Positions 43,128 to 51,548 of a stretch of DNA of 64,000 nt are shown here, in pieces (positions within the stretch are counted from its first letter, which is position 1; each line of letters begins with the position of its first letter). The stretch comes from Streptomyces sp. NBC_01264. Its GTDB lineage: Bacteria; Actinomycetota; Actinomycetes; Streptomycetales; Streptomycetaceae. Made by a program: the position numbers and the translations under genes. The stretch covers positions 186,001 through 250,000 of the forward strand of contig NZ_JAPEOX010000001.1 of assembly GCF_026340675.1 (NCBI RefSeq), written 5' to 3'. The notes under the pieces were generated by a model that was not told the DNA's origin, made no database searches, and saw nothing but the letters and a program-made list of their open reading frames with translations.

Positions 43128-46100
43128 ATGGCCAATAGAAAACACCGATATTCACGGAGGACGACATGGCTGGGGGCGGTCATTGTCGCATTTATCATGT
43201 CTATGACAGCGTTCCAGTATGCGAGCGCGGCAACCAAAGATGCTACACCACTTCCGGCCACTCCTCCGAATTTCAAGAACGGCAGCTTGGCGACACCGAA
43301 GGTCGCCCAGAACACTCGGGTCAAACCAGATTTCTGGGATGAATCTGAGATGCCGACTTTGTCTCCTGGCGGCCCGGCGCCCGGACAGCAGGCAGCCATC
43401 CTCACTCACGGTGACCTTAAACAATCTTTCAACACGGTAAAAGGGGCCTTGGTTCGATATAGTTTCGACGCAAGACGGGTGAATGTGGGGACCCAGTGGC
43501 TGGACTATCAAATCGGAACTTACCAGACGAAACCGAAGACCATCATGCTAAAGAGTCCGAGCCAGTGGGAGACCGTCACGGGGGAAGTGCACTTGGAATC
43601 GGAGGCGGGGTTGATTTTGTTTAAGCTGAGACCCGGCAATCAGATCGCGATCGCCAATGTGACATACGAATACATTCCTGTGGTCACGTCGCAAGTGTCG
43701 AAGATTACTCCTCTGGAGAGAGGAAATCCTGAAGACGTTGTGATCGATGTAAACCACGAAGGCGGTGCGATAGCGAGAGGAACATCTCTCGGCGTCACTC
43801 TTCCGCAAGGAATTGGTTACGACGGACAGGTGTGGATTCGTCGTGTTGCGCAGAGCGGTGATGAAGGGTGGAAAAAAGTCGATGACGCGATGATCGATGG
43901 GCAGGCGCTCACTGTTCCGATTGGTGGGGCAGCCGGAGGGGGAAAGATAGAGCCGGGTGATCACTATCAGGTCAAGTATGGGGTCAAGATCGCCAATGTG
44001 GACCAGGTGCGAGATGTTGATAAATTGACACAGAAGACCAGCCTGACTCTTGATGGCAAGACGACTCCTCAGAGTTCGACTGATATTCCCGTCGTTCGTG
44101 CCGATGTCGCTTTCGCTGACGGTGGCGGGTTTACGAAGCAGGGTGAATACCTACAGGGCGAGAAGGCTGATGTCGATTTTTTCGTAAAAAATTCTGGACC
44201 GGATACTGCACCGGGCGTCGTCCTCGATGTGAATCCGTCGGGAATCACCGATCTGAAGGGGCCGGATGGTGAGCCGTGCACACGTAGCAATGCCGACGGG
44301 TCCGTAAAATGCCAGATCGGGGAAATAAAGACCGGAGAGTCGAAAAAAATTAGGGTTTCGGGAATTGTGGCAAATGTAGGGGATCTGTCAGTCGAGGGCA
44401 AGGTTTCGTCGAGTGCTGTCGGCCCGAATAATCCGCTTGGCTCGATAAAGTATAAAGGCGCTTCCACGAATGCGCTTGATCTCCGTGTGCATACCAAGAT
44501 CCTGGACGGTGAAACCGGAGGCCAGCTGGAGGAGGGCAGTGCAGTGAAGCCAGGGCAAAAGCTACGGCTTGTCGTCGATGCTGATAATTACGGACCTGCG
44601 TCCACTGAAAATTTCTTGGTGAAGGTCCCACTCCCTCCGAACGTTAAGCTGAATGAGGACGTTGCCGGCTACGACAAGACTTCCGGAGTGTGGTCCATCG
44701 GGGCGATGGACGCCAAGAAGAAGGCGGCCTTGACGCTTCCGGTGACGGTGCCTGGCAACGAGAAGAAGATGACCCTCAGGGCAGACATCGACCAGGAGTC
44801 GTCGTACAAGGATCGCGTGCAGACGGGCAATCCGGTCAACACCTCCCAGACGTCCGTGAACGTCGCGCGGGAGGCTCAGTTGAAGGTGGCTGTGTCGGCG
44901 GTGCCATCTGCTAGTGGTGAGTCGGGGGACTATACGCCGGGTGAGGCGGTCACGTATGAGATCGATGTGGCAAATGAAGGTCCGTCAGATGCCCCGGGTG
45001 TAAAGATCGGGCACGTCATGCCAACGGGCATGACGATGGGTACATGGGCCGGTCCGGAGGGAACGCACTACGCGAAGGGGGTGTGGACCATCCCGACCGT
45101 CGAGGCCGGAGATACAGCCAGGTTGACGGTGAACGGGGTCGTCCCCGCTGATGAAGAGAAGACGGTGCACCGGGTGTGTGTCGTGGGGACCGATCCTGGT
45201 TTCCCTGGTGAGTACAAGCCGTGTGACGAGAACAATGACATTGCAGGCCATATGGCGGTCAGTGAGCTGAATGTCGTGCAGCGGGCAGGTGTGCGCCTGA
45301 CGGTCGTTCCGGACGGGAGTGCGGGTGTGCGCCCGCTGCCGGGGCAGAAGGTGGCCTGGACGGTGAAGACCTCCAACACCGGCGTGTCGAAGGCGAAAGG
45401 TTTGGAGATCGAAGTTCCGGTTCCTGCCGGGGTTGGTGAGGTCCAGTCCGTGCTGACGGGCGGGGGCTCGTACGAGGACGGTCTATGGAAGCCGGCTGAT
45501 GTGCCGACCGGTGGTACGGCGGGGTTGAAGCTGACCGGCACGGTGCTGCCGGACCATGACGTACTGGATTACCAGGCGACGCTGAAGAAGTCGGAGACCG
45601 CGCTGGATAAGTCCGAGCCGAACAACAAGGTCGGTGACCAGGTGAAGCACCCAGTCGAGGTCCGGCAGGTAGCGGGTCTAGATGTTGCGATCGCGGCGGT
45701 GGACGGCAAGGACTCGGTCAAGGTGGGTGAGCAGGCCAGGGTGAAGGTCACGGTCGCCAACAAGGAGGGTCCGTCCACGGCCCGCGGGACCGTTGCCGAG
45801 CTGAATATCCCGGCGGTGGAAGGTCTCACCCATGACGGCGGGGCTGATTTCAGCACGGACGGGACGTGGAAGGTCGGTGATCTGAAGCCTGGTCAGGAGA
45901 AGTCATTGACGCTGACGTTCACTCCGAAGGAGGCGAAGAAGTTCACCTTCGATGTGCTGGCGGTCCATTCGGATGCTGCCAACCCGCAGGAATGCCAGGA
46001 CATCTGCGCGAGTACGCAGGTGAAGGTCGCAGCCGACGAGCCGAACGACGACCCGGACAAGCCGAACGACCCAGACAAGCCGAACGACCCCGACAAGCCG

Positions 46101-46340
46101 AATGACCCGGACAAGCCGAATGCCCCGGACAAGCCCGGTGATCAGACCCCGCCGCCGGGTGATGGTCAGAACCCGCCGGCCGATGACGGCGGTGGCAAGG
46201 GCGGGGACGACGGCGGGAAGTCCCTGGTCGATCAGGTCCTGGCCACCACCGGCAGCAACGCCCTGTGGTGGGGTGCCGGAGCGCTGGGCGCCGCCGGAAT
46301 CGGAGCGGCCCTGATCATCGCAGCACGACGCCGCCGCTGA
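43128..46340 (+). CDS. Large LAXTG sortase-anchored surface protein with DUF11-like repeats
   Basis: ATG at 43128 with AGGAAAAG 8 nt upstream; a longer open frame exists upstream but has no signal peptide. The 1,070-residue protein has a signal peptide (residues 1-34, RRTTWLGAVIVAFIMSMTAF), a beta-rich N-terminal region, about five repeats of the DUF11/CARDB type from about 320 to 950 (for example VDFFVKNSGPDTAPGVVLDV, YEIDVANEGPSDAPGVKIGH, VKVTVANKEGPSTARGTVAE), a DPDKPN linker (about 972-1005), a Gly/Asp-rich wall spacer and LATTG followed by a membrane helix and RRRR. LAXTG is the class E sortase motif of Streptomyces. The first half is clearly lower in GC than the second, which suggests a foreign or mosaic origin. 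It is flanked by an IS256 fragment and an IS6-type end 13 bp after the stop. Adhesion is the likely role. Confidence 0.88.
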   Translation: MANRKHRYSRRTTWLGAVIVAFIMSMTAFQYASAATKDATPLPATPPNFKNGSLATPKVAQNTRVKPDFWDESEMPTLSPGGPAPGQQAAILTHGDLKQSFNTVKGALVRYSFDARRVNVGTQWLDYQIGTYQTKPKTIMLKSPSQWETVTGEVHLESEAGLILFKLRPGNQIAIANVTYEYIPVVTSQVSKITPLERGNPEDVVIDVNHEGGAIARGTSLGVTLPQGIGYDGQVWIRRVAQSGDEGWKKVDDAMIDGQALTVPIGGAAGGGKIEPGDHYQVKYGVKIANVDQVRDVDKLTQKTSLTLDGKTTPQSSTDIPVVRADVAFADGGGFTKQGEYLQGEKADVDFFVKNSGPDTAPGVVLDVNPSGITDLKGPDGEPCTRSNADGSVKCQIGEIKTGESKKIRVSGIVANVGDLSVEGKVSSSAVGPNNPLGSIKYKGASTNALDLRVHTKILDGETGGQLEEGSAVKPGQKLRLVVDADNYGPASTENFLVKVPLPPNVKLNEDVAGYDKTSGVWSIGAMDAKKKAALTLPVTVPGNEKKMTLRADIDQESSYKDRVQTGNPVNTSQTSVNVAREAQLKVAVSAVPSASGESGDYTPGEAVTYEIDVANEGPSDAPGVKIGHVMPTGMTMGTWAGPEGTHYAKGVWTIPTVEAGDTARLTVNGVVPADEEKTVHRVCVVGTDPGFPGEYKPCDENNDIAGHMAVSELNVVQRAGVRLTVVPDGSAGVRPLPGQKVAWTVKTSNTGVSKAKGLEIEVPVPAGVGEVQSVLTGGGSYEDGLWKPADVPTGGTAGLKLTGTVLPDHDVLDYQATLKKSETALDKSEPNNKVGDQVKHPVEVRQVAGLDVAIAAVDGKDSVKVGEQARVKVTVANKEGPSTARGTVAELNIPAVEGLTHDGGADFSTDGTWKVGDLKPGQEKSLTLTFTPKEAKKFTFDVLAVHSDAANPQECQDICASTQVKVAADEPNDDPDKPNDPDKPNDPDKPNDPDKPNAPDKPGDQTPPPGDGQNPPADDGGGKGGDDGGKSLVDQVLATTGSNALWWGAGALGAAGIGAALIIAARRRR
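46037..46130 (+). repeat. 15-18-bp tandem repeats encoding DPDKPN
   Basis: Five or so copies of GACAAGCCGAACGACCC-type units encode the Pro/Asp/Lys/Asn linker before the cell-wall spacer of the surface protein. Confidence 0.85.
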
Positions 46341-46353
46341 CCCCTCTCTCGCG

Positions 46354-46515
46354 GGCACTGTCACGTTGTCGGTGGCGGTCTGGGATGATCTTCAGGTTGT
46401 CGGTGTCCTGAAAGGGCGGGGTTCGTGTCGTCTGTGGTGCCGTCGTACGCGAACCATCGCTACCCGGTGGAGATCATTTCGCACTGTGTGCGGCTGTACT
46501 TCCGCTTCCCCCTCA
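46354..46515 (+). mobile_element. IS6-type element, 5' fragment
   Basis: The left inverted end (GGCACTGTCACGTTGTCGG, 46354-46372) is followed by the transposase start: SSVVPSYANHRYPVEIISHC and VRLYFRFPLS. Homology stops near 46515. The 3' part of what may be the same element resumes at 48859-49089, with other elements in between. Confidence 0.85.
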
Positions 46516-46636
46516 GCCACGGCAGCTGTAGTTCGGGATCACGGCTGGTCGTGGAGGTGGTGTCGTTGCTGGTGGCAGGCGGTGGCGACGGCTTGGTGGT
46601 GGCGCCGCCAGGCGATCCAGTGCAGGACGTGCTCAG

Positions 46637-47237
46637 TGTCTGATTGGATACCTGGCGATCATGTGGGGCGTTGCTCGGGTGGCCAGGTGAGGTACAGGTG
46701 GCCCCACCGGGCCCGCGCGGCGTCGGCGGTCAGCTCATACGGGCGGCCGACGTCCGCCCCCGTCGCCCCCGCCGCGCGGTCGGCGATGACAGCGACGCGG
46801 ACCAGTTCCCGAGCCAGGTGCGCGGCATCGGCGGCGGCCGTGCTGTGCAGCCCCGGGGCCGGCCGCTGTTGCTCGGCCGCGTCGGCCAGGACGAGCTCCA
46901 GAACCTCACACCGGTTACGGATCTCTCCGGTGATCTGGAGCAACGCCACCCGGGCCCGGAACGTGGCCTTCGCCCTGCGCCGCCCGCGGTAGGCGGCTGC
47001 CTGCACAAACGAGGCCGCGAGCAGTACCGGCGCCGCGCCCTCCTCCTGGAAGCACTGCCCCGCACCACCCACATGTGTCGCGCATAACCGAAGGATTCCC
47101 CCGACACCAGGCGACAGACAGGACCGTTCTCGCCGTTCGGATTCAGCGTCACCGAGACGCCGAAACGGAACGGCGACTACTACCCCTGCTGTCACATCTC
47201 CGGCCTGACCTGCGGTTTCGAGGTATCCAATCAGGCA
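46637..47237 (-). mobile_element. 601-bp element of unknown type with 17-bp inverted ends and CTCAG flanks
   Basis: The ends are TGYCTGATTGGATACCT at 46637-46653 and inverted at 47221-47237 (one mismatch). CTCAG stands on both sides (46632-46636, 47238-47242), as a 5-bp target duplication would. It carries no recognisable transposase. On the minus strand a protein-like frame ends at 46659 (FVQAAAYRGRRRAKATFRAR, LLQITGEIRNRCEVLELVLA, ADAARARWGHLYLTWP); its start is uncertain and may involve a frame change near 47020 from a frame beginning MTLNPNGENGPVCRLVSGES. Confidence 0.6.
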
Positions 47238-47242
47238 CTCAG

Positions 47243-48858
47243 CTTGTCGTTTATCCAGTTCGGCGGGGTTTGGTCCCGATTTTGTGGTGTGCTGGTCGGG
47301 TGTAGGGCTCGCCGGTGGCGAGGACGCGTCCGACGTCGTAGCGGGTGGCGGGACGCTGGTTCTTCGAGCCGGGAGGTCGGCCGGGGCCCGGGCGGGTCGG
47401 TTTTGGTGCACGGGCTGGTGTGCCGGTCCGCGCGTGCAGGTTCCTGAACCCTCTGCGGACGCGGGCCGGTGTCAGCCTGTTCGGTTCCGCTGGCTTCTCC
47501 CACGGCCGGCGGAGGTCGGCGGCCAGCGGGCGGGCAAGGCGGAGCCGGGCATGTGCGGCCAGGATGATCCAGGTCCAGCGGTCTGCCGCGTCCGAGCTGC
47601 GGAGCCGGGGCTTGGTCCAGCCGAGGGTCTGTTTGAACAGGCGGAAGGTGTGCTCGAGGTCGAATCGTCGGAGGAAGGACTGCCAGCAGCGGTCGACGTC
47701 CGCGGTGGTGGCGCCGGTGCCCGACCACCACAGCCAGACCGGCTTGTTGACCCCGCCGCTGGGCAGTTTCTCCACGGTCAGGCGGATGACGGTCCCCTCG
47801 ATCACGGGCAGTTCAGCCCCGTGGGCGAGCCAGGCGGCCCGCCGGGTCAGCCTGGGGTGCAGCCGGTCCCACGCCCGCGCGGTCGCATTCCCGTAGAGGC
47901 GGGTGTCCGTGGCCGTCACGACATGCTCAGAGCCCCAGGTCTCGGGCTGGCCGAAGACGAACTCGCCGCCGTGCCTCGGTGGGCGTCCGCCGGCGGGATG
48001 CTGCCTGTGGAACTCCTCGCGGGTGGGAGCCGGCCGGCACATCACCCGGTCCGAACGCATCCGTCCCAGGATCTCGACGGGCAGGCCGGCCAGCAGGTGA
48101 GCGATGCGCGGAGCGTCGTATCCGGCGTCCAGCACGACCAGGATGTTCGGGTCGCCTGGCTTCCACTGGCCCGCTGCAACGAGTCGCTCGAGGACCTCGC
48201 GAATCTGGAACGTGGTCACCGCTGCCACGTCAGCGCCGGGCCGGAGACGGACCGCATCGAGCACTGCCGTCCACGAGGTGCGGCCGCTCTCCAGCGCGGC
48301 CACTACCGAGTACGGCCAGCCGGGCACCATCTGGTGTTTGCCCACGCCACGGCCGAAAGTGTGGCAGAAGGCCCGGTCAGCGCAGGTATTGGCGTCCGGC
48401 CTCAGCCACGGCGAGACGTCCACCGCCAGGACCAGCCTGCCGTCCGCCGCCCTCGGCAGTGGCATCCCGGCCAGGGCCCGGCGCAGCCGGGCGACATCGA
48501 TCCGGCCCTGGTTGAGACCGCCGTACAAACCACCGTGACCACGGCGGTGTTCAGGCGCGAGCGCGAGATCTACGAGCGTCCGCACCGGTCCGTCCGTGCA
48601 CAGCAACGCGTCGCACAACTCGAACAAGGCATCGCCCCGCACGGTCAGACACGCGTACAACTCCGACCGGAAGTGTGACACTTCCGCGAACGCGTCCCGC
48701 AGGACGTCCTGCTCCATCAGACTCATGACCACGGCCTTCGCGCTGATCCGCTCTGTGACGGAGCCCAGGATCAAGCGAAGGCCGCCTTCGCGTCCGCTGA
48801 ACTGCGAAAACGCCGACCAAGTGCGAGTCGCGTTCGACATCGGACCATAAACGACAAG
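47243..48858 (-). mobile_element. IS701/IS4-like element with CTCAG target duplication
   Basis: The ends begin CTTGTCGTTTAT at both sides (47243 and inverted to 48858), with partial match beyond. CTCAG flanks it at 47238-47242 and 48859-48863, and the right CTCAG belongs to the IS6 sequence it interrupted. Confidence 0.85.
47251..48726 (-). CDS. IS701-like DDE transposase
   Basis: The ATG at 48724-48726 has GAAGG upstream; another ATG at 48840, just inside the element end, would add 38 residues. The 491-residue form contains the DDE core: LVLAVDVSPWLRPDANTCAD, ILVVLDAGYDAPRIAHLLAG, HTFRLFKQTLGWTKPRLRSS preceded by FDLEHTF with the likely catalytic glutamate, and a basic C-terminus (KNQRPATRYDVGRVLATGEP). 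It matches the large actinobacterial transposase family described as DDE superfamily endonuclease. No break is visible, so it may be active. Confidence 0.85.
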   Translation of the reverse strand: MSLMEQDVLRDAFAEVSHFRSELYACLTVRGDALFELCDALLCTDGPVRTLVDLALAPEHRRGHGGLYGGLNQGRIDVARLRRALAGMPLPRAADGRLVLAVDVSPWLRPDANTCADRAFCHTFGRGVGKHQMVPGWPYSVVAALESGRTSWTAVLDAVRLRPGADVAAVTTFQIREVLERLVAAGQWKPGDPNILVVLDAGYDAPRIAHLLAGLPVEILGRMRSDRVMCRPAPTREEFHRQHPAGGRPPRHGGEFVFGQPETWGSEHVVTATDTRLYGNATARAWDRLHPRLTRRAAWLAHGAELPVIEGTVIRLTVEKLPSGGVNKPVWLWWSGTGATTADVDRCWQSFLRRFDLEHTFRLFKQTLGWTKPRLRSSDAADRWTWIILAAHARLRLARPLAADLRRPWEKPAEPNRLTPARVRRGFRNLHARTGTPARAPKPTRPGPGRPPGSKNQRPATRYDVGRVLATGEPYTRPAHHKIGTKPRRTG

Positions 48859-49089
48859 CTCAGCGGTTCCTGTCCGCGTTCACCGGGATCTCACCCCACT
48901 TCCGACCCCACCGGCACCTGATGACCGCCGGCCGCCACCGCTTCGAGATGACCGTCAGGTTCACCATCTGGGACCAGATCACCGGTGCCACCGGCATGCC
49001 CGCCACAGCCTGAGCAGCGGGCCGCCGACGGCCCCCGCACAGCCTGACGCACAATCAAACGATCACACCACCGACAACGTGACAGCGCC
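48859..49089 (+). mobile_element. IS6-type element, 3' fragment
   Basis: The frame reads QRFLSAFTGISPHFRPHRHL and FEMTVRFTIWDQITGATGMP, then stops; the right inverted end CGACAACGTGACAGCGCC lies at 49072-49089. It pairs with the 5' fragment at 46354 and lacks the catalytic core. Confidence 0.85.
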
Positions 49090-49315
49090 CTCGGCACGCT
49101 CGGCTTGGCTCCCGAGCACCGTGGTGCTGCCATCTCGGGCAGTGTGTCGAGGGGCACTTCGAGGGGGCGGATGCTAGAGCACGGGGGGGGTGATTCCTGC
49201 CAGATTCCCGATGTTCCCGTAGCTCCTGGCGTCGTGTGGGTAGCGTCTGCGGTCATCACTCGGCCGGCGCGTGGACACCGGCCGGGGCTGTCCAGAACAG
49301 AGGGAGCGGGTACTG
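49090..49315 (+). promoter_or_regulatory. Upstream region of roadblock gene, with a G8 tract
   Basis: No gene. An uninterrupted run of eight or nine G (about 49183-49191) stands in the middle, unusual for this DNA. The roadblock promoter probably lies here. Confidence 0.35.
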
Positions 49316-49690
49316 ATGCTGAGTGTGGAGACGTCTCTGAAGGAGGCGATGACCTCGATCGAGGGGAGCGTGGCGGTCGCGCTGGTCGATTACACGAGCG
49401 GAATGGCGCTGGGAACGCTGGGAGGGGGCAAGGACCTCGATCTGACGGTGGCCGCGGCGGGGAACACCGACGTGATCCGGGCGAAGGTCCGCACGATGGA
49501 GATGCTGGGTCTCAAGGACGACATCGAGGATCTGCTGATCACCCTCGGCAGCCAGTACCACCTCATGCGGCTGATCAGGGGCCGCGGGGGCAACGGCCTG
49601 TTCCTGTACCTCGTCCTGGACAAGGGTCGGGCGAACCTGGCCATGGCCAGGCACCAGCTCAAGCGCATCGAGGCCGAACTGGAGCTATAG
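49316..49690 (+). CDS. Roadblock/LC7-domain protein
   Basis: ATG at 49316 with AGGGAG 10 nt upstream. The 124-residue protein shows the roadblock/LC7 pattern: MTSIEGSVAVALVDYTSGMA, LTVAAAGNTDVIRAKVRTME and NGLFLYLVLDKGRANLAMAR. In Streptomyces such proteins often belong to conservon-type GTPase signalling sets, but no histidine-kinase-like, DUF742 or Ras-like GTPase gene is beside it, so it is an orphan here. Likely cytosolic regulator. Confidence 0.82.
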   Translation: MLSVETSLKEAMTSIEGSVAVALVDYTSGMALGTLGGGKDLDLTVAAAGNTDVIRAKVRTMEMLGLKDDIEDLLITLGSQYHLMRLIRGRGGNGLFLYLVLDKGRANLAMARHQLKRIEAELEL

Positions 49691-49723
49691 CCGTCGCCCT
49701 GCTTCCCGGCTCCGCATGCCCGT

Positions 49724-49745
49724 GAGTTGAAAGAGTCTTCAACTC
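49724..49745. promoter_or_regulatory. Palindromic site, likely ArsR operator
   Basis: GAGTTGAA, AGAGTC, TTCAACTC forms an inverted repeat with 8-bp arms. It is AT-rich compared with its surroundings and lies 135 bp before the ArsR start. The form suits an ArsR/SmtB operator better than a terminator, although it also follows the roadblock stop. Confidence 0.55.
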
Positions 49746-49880
49746 GGCACATCTGAATGTGATCAGGCCGGGGCAGGCCGGGCCGGGAGACGGGAAGATG
49801 GCTGGAGCCGGACACCAAAGATCCGGCAGGTCAGCTGCCGGCCCTGAAATGGTCGAACCGCGGGTGGAGAGTGTCGTCGC

Positions 49881-50240
49881 ATGCAGGTGCCGCTGTACCA
49901 GGCCAAGGCAGAGTTCTTCCGCATGCTCGGACATCCCGTCCGGATCCGCGTTCTGGAGCTGCTCCAGAACGGACCCGTACCTGTACGCGAGCTCCTCAAC
50001 GAGATCGAGATCGAGCCGTCCAACCTCTCCCAGCAACTCGCGGTACTCCGCCGGTCCGGCATCGTGATCTCCATCCGCGACGGCTCCACCGTCAGCTACG
50101 CCCTCGCCGGCGGCGACGTGGCGGAACTCCTGCGCGCCGCACGCCGCATCCTCACCGAACTCCTCGCAGGACAGAACGAGCTCCTCGCAGAGCTCCGGCA
50201 CACCGACGCCTCGGCGCAAGCGGGCCCGCCCGGGCCGTGA
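49881..50240 (+). CDS. ArsR/SmtB-family transcriptional regulator
   Basis: ATG at 49881. The 119-residue winged-helix protein reads AEFFRMLGHPVRIRVLELLQ, then VPVRELLNEIEIEPSNLSQQ and LAVLRRSGIVISIRDGSTVS, the normal ArsR core, and has a helical C-terminus (LLRAARRILTELLAGQNELL). The classic metal-binding ELCVC motif in the recognition helix is absent, so it may sense something other than metals through that site. No transporter gene follows: an IS6-type end begins 225 bp later, so its target gene may have been lost. Confidence 0.88.
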   Translation: MQVPLYQAKAEFFRMLGHPVRIRVLELLQNGPVPVRELLNEIEIEPSNLSQQLAVLRRSGIVISIRDGSTVSYALAGGDVAELLRAARRILTELLAGQNELLAELRHTDASAQAGPPGP

Positions 50241-50465
50241 CCGCCCGACCCGAGATCCCTGTGCCCACGGGTCTGTCCACCCGTCACGGCACACACCGCC
50301 GGCCCGCGCCATCCCGGCCGGGCGGAGGCCCGGCCAGGACCTCCGGGCGTGAGTAGGTGGCGTACACGAAATCCCGGTGAGAGCGAGCGCAAACGATTCT
50401 GCGGGCGCAGGAGCCACGGCTTCCTGGGCCACTGTCTGTTCAACATCAAGGCCAGCAGCCCAGGG

Positions 50466-50825
50466 GGCACTGTCACGTTGTCGGTGGGGTCTGGGGACGC
50501 CGACGCCCTCCACACCCAGCGCGAACACGCGAAATGGCTGATGGACGTGAAGAACGCCCACTACCTCATGGTCGTCAAGGGCAACCAGCCAGGCCTCCAC
50601 GCGGCCATCAAGGCCCTGCCGTGGAAGTGAGGTCACCGCGCCGCTACGACCGCGAGCGCGGGCACGGCCGACGCGAGACCCGCTCGATACGCACCCTCAC
50701 CGTCACCGGCCTCGACCTGGACTTCCCCCACGCCGTCCAGGCAGTGAAAATCCTGCGGCACCGCACCGACCTGAAGACCGGCAAGGTCACCCGCCAGACC
50801 GTCTACCCGACAGGAAGCGGGGCCG
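50466..50825 (+). pseudogene. IS6-type left end joined to an ISAs1-family transposase fragment
   Basis: An IS6-type end (GGCACTGTCACGTTGTCGG) at 50466-50484 is followed at once by a piece of a different transposase: QREHAKWLMDVKNAHYLMVV and KGNQPGLHAAIKALPWK, then a frame change near 50629 and RYDRERGHGRRETRSIRTLT and KTGKVTRQTVYPTGS. The latter is the central part of an ISAs1-type (H-repeat) DDE transposase. Start and end are missing. Confidence 0.75.
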
Positions 50826-50849
50826 GGCACGTCCCGCTGAATCGGCCCC
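50819..50849. terminator. Hairpin downstream of tpg
   Basis: GGGGCCG and CGGCCCC arms lie 6 bp after the minus-strand tpg stop. The stem is short, so confidence is moderate. Confidence 0.45.
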
Positions 50850-50854
50850 GGGGT

Positions 50855-51412
50855 CTACAGGTTCACCTCGATGTAGTCGATGTCGGTGAACTCCACGAGG
50901 AGGCCCGGGGCGCGGTTCCCACCGTCCTTGAAGTAGGCCTCCTGGAGGCCTTCCGCAGCTATCTTCTGGAGCTGCGTTTCGGGGGCGCCGGCGTCCTGGG
51001 CGGCGAGCAGCCGGGCCGCGTGTTCGGGGGCCAGGTGCTGAGTGATCCGGCGCATCCGGCCGTCGTCCGACGTGCCGGGGGCCGCGGTGAAACCGAACCG
51101 GGCGCGGGTCTCGATGACCATCCCGGTCTGCTTCGCGGCCTTGTCCCGTGCGCGCTTGCGCACCAGGGGCTGCCACCTGCGCCGCACTTCGGCCGCCAAC
51201 CGCTCCGCAAGCCCCTGCTTGGGCTTCTTGATCTGGTCTTTGACGTACCGCTCCACGGTGCGCTGCGCGACGCCCAGGAGGGCCGCTACGGCCTTTGTCG
51301 AGCCCTTGTGTTGGCGGACCAGGTAGCGGACCTGGGCGCCCGCTGACTTCGGTATGGGGCGGGTGAAACCGGCCTGCGCGGCGCGGTCCAGGCTGTCTCC
51401 GACGATGCCCAT
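50855..51412 (-). CDS. tpg: Telomere terminal protein Tpg homologue
   Basis: ATG at 51410-51412 gives 185 residues, the usual Tpg length of about 184. The protein reads MGIVGDSLDRAAQAGFTRPI, KSAGAQVRYLVRQHKGSTKA, the helix-turn-helix LLGVAQRTVERYVKDQIKKP, ETRARFGFTAAPGTSDDGRM, QKIAAEGLQEAYFKDGG and FTDIDYIEVNL, all typical of Tpg. Tpg binds covalently to the 5' ends of linear Streptomyces replicons and primes end patching. It normally follows tap; the gene upstream here (51,549) is not a clear Tap. A longer frame adds 27 residues that are not conserved. Confidence 0.88.
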   Translation of the reverse strand: MGIVGDSLDRAAQAGFTRPIPKSAGAQVRYLVRQHKGSTKAVAALLGVAQRTVERYVKDQIKKPKQGLAERLAAEVRRRWQPLVRKRARDKAAKQTGMVIETRARFGFTAAPGTSDDGRMRRITQHLAPEHAARLLAAQDAGAPETQLQKIAAEGLQEAYFKDGGNRAPGLLVEFTDIDYIEVNL

Positions 51413-51548
51413 GAGGTTCTTCACTTCCGTCTCAGATGTGCGCTTAGGCAACACGCGTTCGCACGGGCCCCACTGAGCGTCCATCAGGCACACGTCGGAC
51501 CCGAGGGCCTGAGGTGCGCTGGCGGGCGCTCAGTGGGGCGTACAGCGG

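Noticed and set aside
46037..46130. Short regular repeats that could suggest CRISPR
   Set aside because: They are in-frame tandem units without spacers and encode a typical wall-protein linker.
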